This document shows, one piece after another, positions 6,383 to 8,309 of a stretch of 8,309 nucleotides of DNA. Position 1 is the first letter of the stretch. Each line of letters opens with the position of its first letter. Source of the stretch: Actinomycetes bacterium (GTDB taxonomy: Bacteria > Actinomycetota > Actinomycetes > Streptosporangiales > Streptosporangiaceae); assembly GCA_025964635.1 (NCBI GenBank), contig JAOPYP010000237.1:1-8309 (forward strand), in the 5' to 3' direction. The notes below the pieces were generated by a model. That model was not told the origin of the DNA and made no database searches. It saw nothing but the letters and a program-made list of their open reading frames with translations. The translations under genes and the position numbers were made by a program.

Positions 6383-7425
6383 CGGGCGCTCAGCGTGGCC
6401 GGAGCAGCGAGGGCCTGCGCGTCGATGGCCTCGGCGGCCCGGCGGTACTGAGACGCGAGCCAGTCATCACCCAGGTGCAGGTAGATCCGGGTGGACTCGA
6501 TCGAGGCGTGCCCGGCCTGGGCCTGCACCGCCTCCAGCGACATCCCGGCCTTGCGCAGCCGGGTCAGGCAGGTATGCCGCAGCTGATGGCAGGTCGCCCG
6601 GGCCAGCCCGGCCCGGCGGCGGGCACCGTCGAGGATCTCATCCAGCCCGGCTGCGGTCAGCGGCAGGCCGCGGCGCGGGCCCTTCAGCACGGTGAACACC
6701 CGGTCCGTGCCCGCAGCGGCGGGGCGCTCGGCCTCCAGGTAGGCGCTGACCTCGGCGAAGAACCGCGGCGACACCGGGATCAGCCGCTGGTGGCCGCCCT
6801 TGCCCTCGGCGATGAACACCCGCCGCTCCCCAAAACGCAGATCGGCCAGCCGGAGCCCGAGGACCTCGCAGCGGCGCAGCCCGCCCAGCACCATCGCCGC
6901 GACCATCGCCCGGTCCCGGTGCGTGCGCAGCGCAGCGGTCAGGGCGTCCACCTCGGCAGGGCCGAGGATCTGCGGCAGCGTCCGGGACACCCGCACCAGC
7001 GGGACGCCCTGGCCGGGCCGCTGCCGCTCGCGCCGGGTCGGCAGTCCCCGCGGCACCGGGTTCACGCTCACGTCCCCGCGGGCCAGCAAGAACCCGTAAA
7101 GGCCGGACACGCTCGACAGCCGCCGCCGCAGCGTCCGCGCCGACACCCCGCCAGCCTCCGCCCCCGCCATCTGCAGCCGGCCGTCCCCGCCGGCGCGCTG
7201 CGCGGTCATGAACCCCAGCACGTCCACCGGCCGGACCTGCCGCGGCGGCTTGCGCACCACCGTGAAGAAAACCTTCAGGTCATAGGCCACAGCCAGCACC
7301 GTGTTCGGCCGGCACCGGCCAGCCAGGAACTCCAGATACTCATCCAGCAGCCGGACACCCAGCCGCGCCACGACCTCACCGTCCGCGTTCCGCGACCGGG
7401 TCAGGCAGACAACCGTCCCTGGCAT
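6379..7425 (-). CDS. Tyrosine recombinase, TnpA-like
   Basis: This 348-residue integrase is the upstream member of the pair. An N-terminal core-binding domain (about 22-125) includes YLEFLAGRCRPNTVLAVAYD and TLRRRLSSVSGLYGFLLARG. The catalytic domain (about 150-330) has R184 in GGLRRCEV, K209 in EGKGGHQR, H280 and R283 in HQLRHT, H306 in QAGHASIES and nucleophile Y315 in TRIYLHL, so the set is complete. The order and the overlap with a longer Cys-tailed recombinase match TnpA followed by TnpB in Tn554-like elements. The ATG at 7425 is preceded by a G-rich tract and, further up, GGAG. It is a different recombinase subgroup from its partner, so the two probably have separate roles in strand exchange. 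Confidence 0.9.
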   Translation of the reverse strand: MPGTVVCLTRSRNADGEVVARLGVRLLDEYLEFLAGRCRPNTVLAVAYDLKVFFTVVRKPPRQVRPVDVLGFMTAQRAGGDGRLQMAGAEAGGVSARTLRRRLSSVSGLYGFLLARGDVSVNPVPRGLPTRRERQRPGQGVPLVRVSRTLPQILGPAEVDALTAALRTHRDRAMVAAMVLGGLRRCEVLGLRLADLRFGERRVFIAEGKGGHQRLIPVSPRFFAEVSAYLEAERPAAAGTDRVFTVLKGPRRGLPLTAAGLDEILDGARRRAGLARATCHQLRHTCLTRLRKAGMSLEAVQAQAGHASIESTRIYLHLGDDWLASQYRRAAEAIDAQALAAPATLSAR

Positions 7426-7439
7426 GCAGGCCCCCCATC

Positions 7440-7469
7440 TCCATAAGGACAGGCCTGTCAGCCTGCCAA
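7440..7469 (-). promoter_or_regulatory. Candidate promoter and palindrome upstream of the recombinase pair
   Basis: On the minus strand TTGGCA (7469-7464, 5 of 6 to the -35 consensus) is followed after 18 bp by TATGGA (7445-7440), a weak -10. The perfect 12-bp palindrome GACAGGCCTGTC (7448-7459) fills the spacer, where a bound protein would block transcription. It lies between the right inverted repeat and the recombinase start. The palindrome is certain; the promoter is a guess. Confidence 0.35.
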
Positions 7470-7500
7470 GATCCTCATGAAGATCACCCGCATATCATGC
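7470..7500 (-). repeat. Right inverted repeat of the recombinase element
   Basis: The plus strand reads GATCCTC (7470-7476), 5 nt, then GATCACCCGCATA (7482-7494). This is the exact reverse complement of the two left-end blocks, apart from a spacer 3 nt shorter. GCAT (7490-7493) and ATGC (7497-7500) repeat the end dyad of the left side, with 3 nt instead of 1 nt between. It lies 45 bp upstream of the first recombinase gene. Confidence 0.6.
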
Positions 7501-7502
7501 AT

Positions 7503-7554
7503 GTGCGGTCGTCTCTGCTGCGGCCGCGGATGCCCGCAGCTGGTCGGACCGCAC
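7503..7554. repeat. Large imperfect hairpin just outside the element's right end
   Basis: The outer stem is GTGCGGTC (7503-7510) with GACCGCAC (7547-7554), 8 bp perfect. The inner stem is GCTGCGG (7517-7523) with CCGCAGC (7534-7540), 7 bp perfect. A 6-by-6-nt internal loop separates them, and the apex is a 10-nt loop. It starts 3 bp beyond the right inverted repeat. It has no U-tract on either side, so it is not a classic terminator. It could be a recombination or attachment structure, or a structured RNA. Confidence 0.6.
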
Positions 7555-7609
7555 TGCTGTCCGCGCCCAGTTATTGCACACCGCGGCTCCAACAGTCGGC
7601 GAACGGTGC

Positions 7610-7624
7610 ACCTGAAACTCAGGT
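7610..7624. repeat. Short inverted repeat downstream of the toxin-like pseudogene
   Basis: ACCTGA-AAC-TCAGGT is a perfect 6-bp dyad with a 3-nt loop. It lies about 30 nt past the stop of the minus-strand pseudogene, so it could help end that transcript, but no U-rich tail follows. It may be chance. Confidence 0.3.
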
Positions 7625-7654
7625 CAATGTGAGCACCTCAACGTCAACCGGCTC

Positions 7655-7905
7655 CTAACCGATCCCCACGATGTCGAAGATCCGGATCAGCTGCGCATCC
7701 TCGTCAAGGTAGAAACCCAGGATGGCACTGCCTATCCCGAACACGGCCTCACGGAACCGGGGATCCTCACCAGGAGGCCGACCACCGCATCCCACAGCTG
7801 CGCGGCTAACTCCGCAGCGCGTTCGATGAGCGCATCACGCGCACGCTCAGGCAGCGAGTGGAACTGAACCTGGGCGCCGCCGCCGAACTCGACCCGGTAA
7901 CTCAC
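7655..7905 (-). pseudogene. Frameshifted small RelE/ParE-like (toxin-like) gene
   Basis: From a GTG at 7905 the frame reads VSYRVEFGGGAQVQFHSLPE, then RARDALIERAAELAAQLWDAVVG, reaching codon 42 at 7780. It then runs off into a non-family frame and an early stop. A shift of reading at about 7778-7780 restores PPGEDPRFREAVFGIGSAIL and then GFYLDEDAQLIRIFDIVGIG, ending at the TAG at 7657-7655. Both halves fit one compact RelE/ParE-like protein of about 83-84 residues: first strand, two helices, then three strands with the D-E-D-A-x-x-I-R-I-F-D-I ending. The gap is 2 nt out of phase, consistent with loss of 1 or 4 nt. It follows the DUF6247-like gene by 18 nt. It may be a true pseudogene, a sequencing error or, less likely, programmed frameshifting. 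Confidence 0.65.
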
Positions 7906-7923
7906 CTTGCCGGCGCGGCCAGA

Positions 7924-8277
7924 CTAGCCAGGAACAATCTGCTCAGCAGGCGCGGCGCCGGCCGTACCGCCATGACTAGCAGCCGCCAGCCGCTCCTCAT
8001 ACCCCGCACCGGAGTACGCGATCGCCCGCAGCCGCCACATCCGCAGCAGTTCCCGCAACTGACCGAACGGCTCCGGCCGCAGCGCACCCTCCACCGCAGC
8101 CGTGTACTCAGCCAGGAACGCGTGATGCCCCTCAGGAAGCGCGCCGAGGATCTCGACCGAGTCATCAGGACTGCGGAAGCAGGCTCGGGCGTTTCTGCGT
8201 CCGGTGACGCCGCCCCCCTGGATCAAGGCGCATCCGCTGGCCCGACCGGCGGTCCCGATAGCGTGAGGGGATGGCAT
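7924..8277 (-). CDS. DUF6247 family protein, putative antitoxin-like partner; start uncertain
   Basis: Residues about 38-101 of this frame match the actinomycete DUF6247 pattern: SPDDSVEILGALPEGHHAFL, AEYTAAVEGALRPEPFGQLRE and LLRMWRLRAIAYSGAGYEER. The protein is small, soluble and helical. The family often sits just upstream of a small RelE-like gene, as here, so an antitoxin-like role is inferred rather than shown. No start is convincing. The first in-frame ATG is 8277 with no ribosome site and it overlaps a plus-strand gene start. A TTG at 8226 is an alternative, and the frame is open beyond the edge. The N-terminal 37 residues are not family-like, while a neighbouring frame encodes PDAETPEPASA just before the conserved part, so an N-terminal frameshift is possible. 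Confidence 0.6.
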   Translation of the reverse strand: MPSPHAIGTAGRASGCALIQGGGVTGRRNARACFRSPDDSVEILGALPEGHHAFLAEYTAAVEGALRPEPFGQLRELLRMWRLRAIAYSGAGYEERLAAASHGGTAGAAPAEQIVPG

Positions 8278-8309
8278 CAACCGACAAGATCGAGGCCTTC
8301 CTCGCCGAG
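8271..8309 (+). CDS. First codons of a plus-strand gene (partial)
   Basis: An ATG at 8271 opens a frame reading MASTDKIEAFLAE to the window edge. A purine-rich GTGAGGGG abuts the ATG, too close to act as a normal ribosome site. A TAGCGT at 8259-8264 could be a -10 placing the transcript start at the ATG. The peptide looks like a natural helical N-terminus but cannot be assigned. The gene would be divergent from the DUF6247-like gene and supports a later start for it. Confidence 0.4.
   Translation, partial: MASTDKIEAFLAE

Larger units (their letters stand above)
5108..7500. mobile_element. Candidate two-recombinase mobile element bounded by inverted repeats
   Basis: Two adjacent intact tyrosine recombinase genes fill this stretch, with matching inverted repeats just outside them. 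Each end carries TATGCGGGTGATC (read inward) followed, after 8 nt on the left or 5 nt on the right, by GAGGATC. An ATGC/GCAT extension is shared outside the 13-bp core. Tn554-like elements carry TnpA and TnpB recombinases plus a small TnpC; RIT elements carry three recombinases. Here there are two, no third gene and no cargo. No target duplication was found. The outer limits are estimated from the repeats only. Confidence 0.6.

Noticed and set aside
5147..6451. Long plus-strand open frame of 434 codons opposite the TnpB-like gene
   Set aside because: It is the antisense shadow of the recombinase: rich in Gly, Ala, Val, Gln and Arg, with no family motifs, while the minus strand has the complete catalytic set.
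6475..7446. Plus-strand open frame of 323 codons opposite the TnpA-like gene
   Set aside because: Low-complexity Pro/Gly/Arg/Gln composition without motifs; explained by GC-biased third positions of the real minus-strand gene.
1..8309. CRISPR array, tRNA or rRNA genes
   Set aside because: No regularly spaced direct repeats and no cloverleaf or rRNA-like sequence were seen on either strand.

Overview
The window comes from a high-GC actinomycete. The evidence is strongly GC-biased third codon positions, GTG starts, overlapping gene pairs, and a DUF6247-type protein, a family I associate with Streptosporangiales, Streptomyces and relatives. The species cannot be read from the sequence. It looks like accessory DNA: small enzyme genes, a recombinase element, decayed coding sequence, and a small toxin-antitoxin-like pair with a broken member.

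Left block (1-2611). A possible gene tail reads in from the left edge. A three-gene minus-strand operon follows in the order VOC/glyoxalase-like protein, PNPOx-like flavin split-barrel protein, YdeI/OmpD-associated (DUF1905) protein. A TetR-family regulator is transcribed divergently from it. The 94-bp gap between them holds a compact nest of inverted repeats. These coincide with a promoter whose predicted start lies at the regulator's ATG, so the regulator mRNA is probably leaderless and autoregulated, and the operon is its likely target.

Middle block (2612-4967). About 1 kb has no convincing intact gene, but it contains short coding-like stretches on the minus strand in shifting frames, probably a decayed gene. 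A GNAT acetyltransferase (minus) and a LURP-one-related/tubby-like protein (plus) follow, divergently arranged. The latter has visibly lower GC than the rest.

Right block (4968-8309). Two intact tyrosine recombinases, overlapping by 4 bp (GTGA), resemble the TnpA/TnpB pair of Tn554-like elements. Matching inverted repeats (13 bp perfect, plus a second 7-bp block) lie just outside the pair at about 5108-5139 and 7470-7500. They define a candidate element of about 2.4 kb with no cargo and no third gene. A large imperfect hairpin sits immediately outside its right end. Beyond it lies a DUF6247-like gene followed by a small RelE/ParE-like gene with a clear frameshift. The first codons of a plus-strand gene begin at the right edge.

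The most useful leads are the inverted-repeat-bounded two-recombinase element, the leaderless operator/promoter of the TetR gene, and the frameshifted toxin-like gene.
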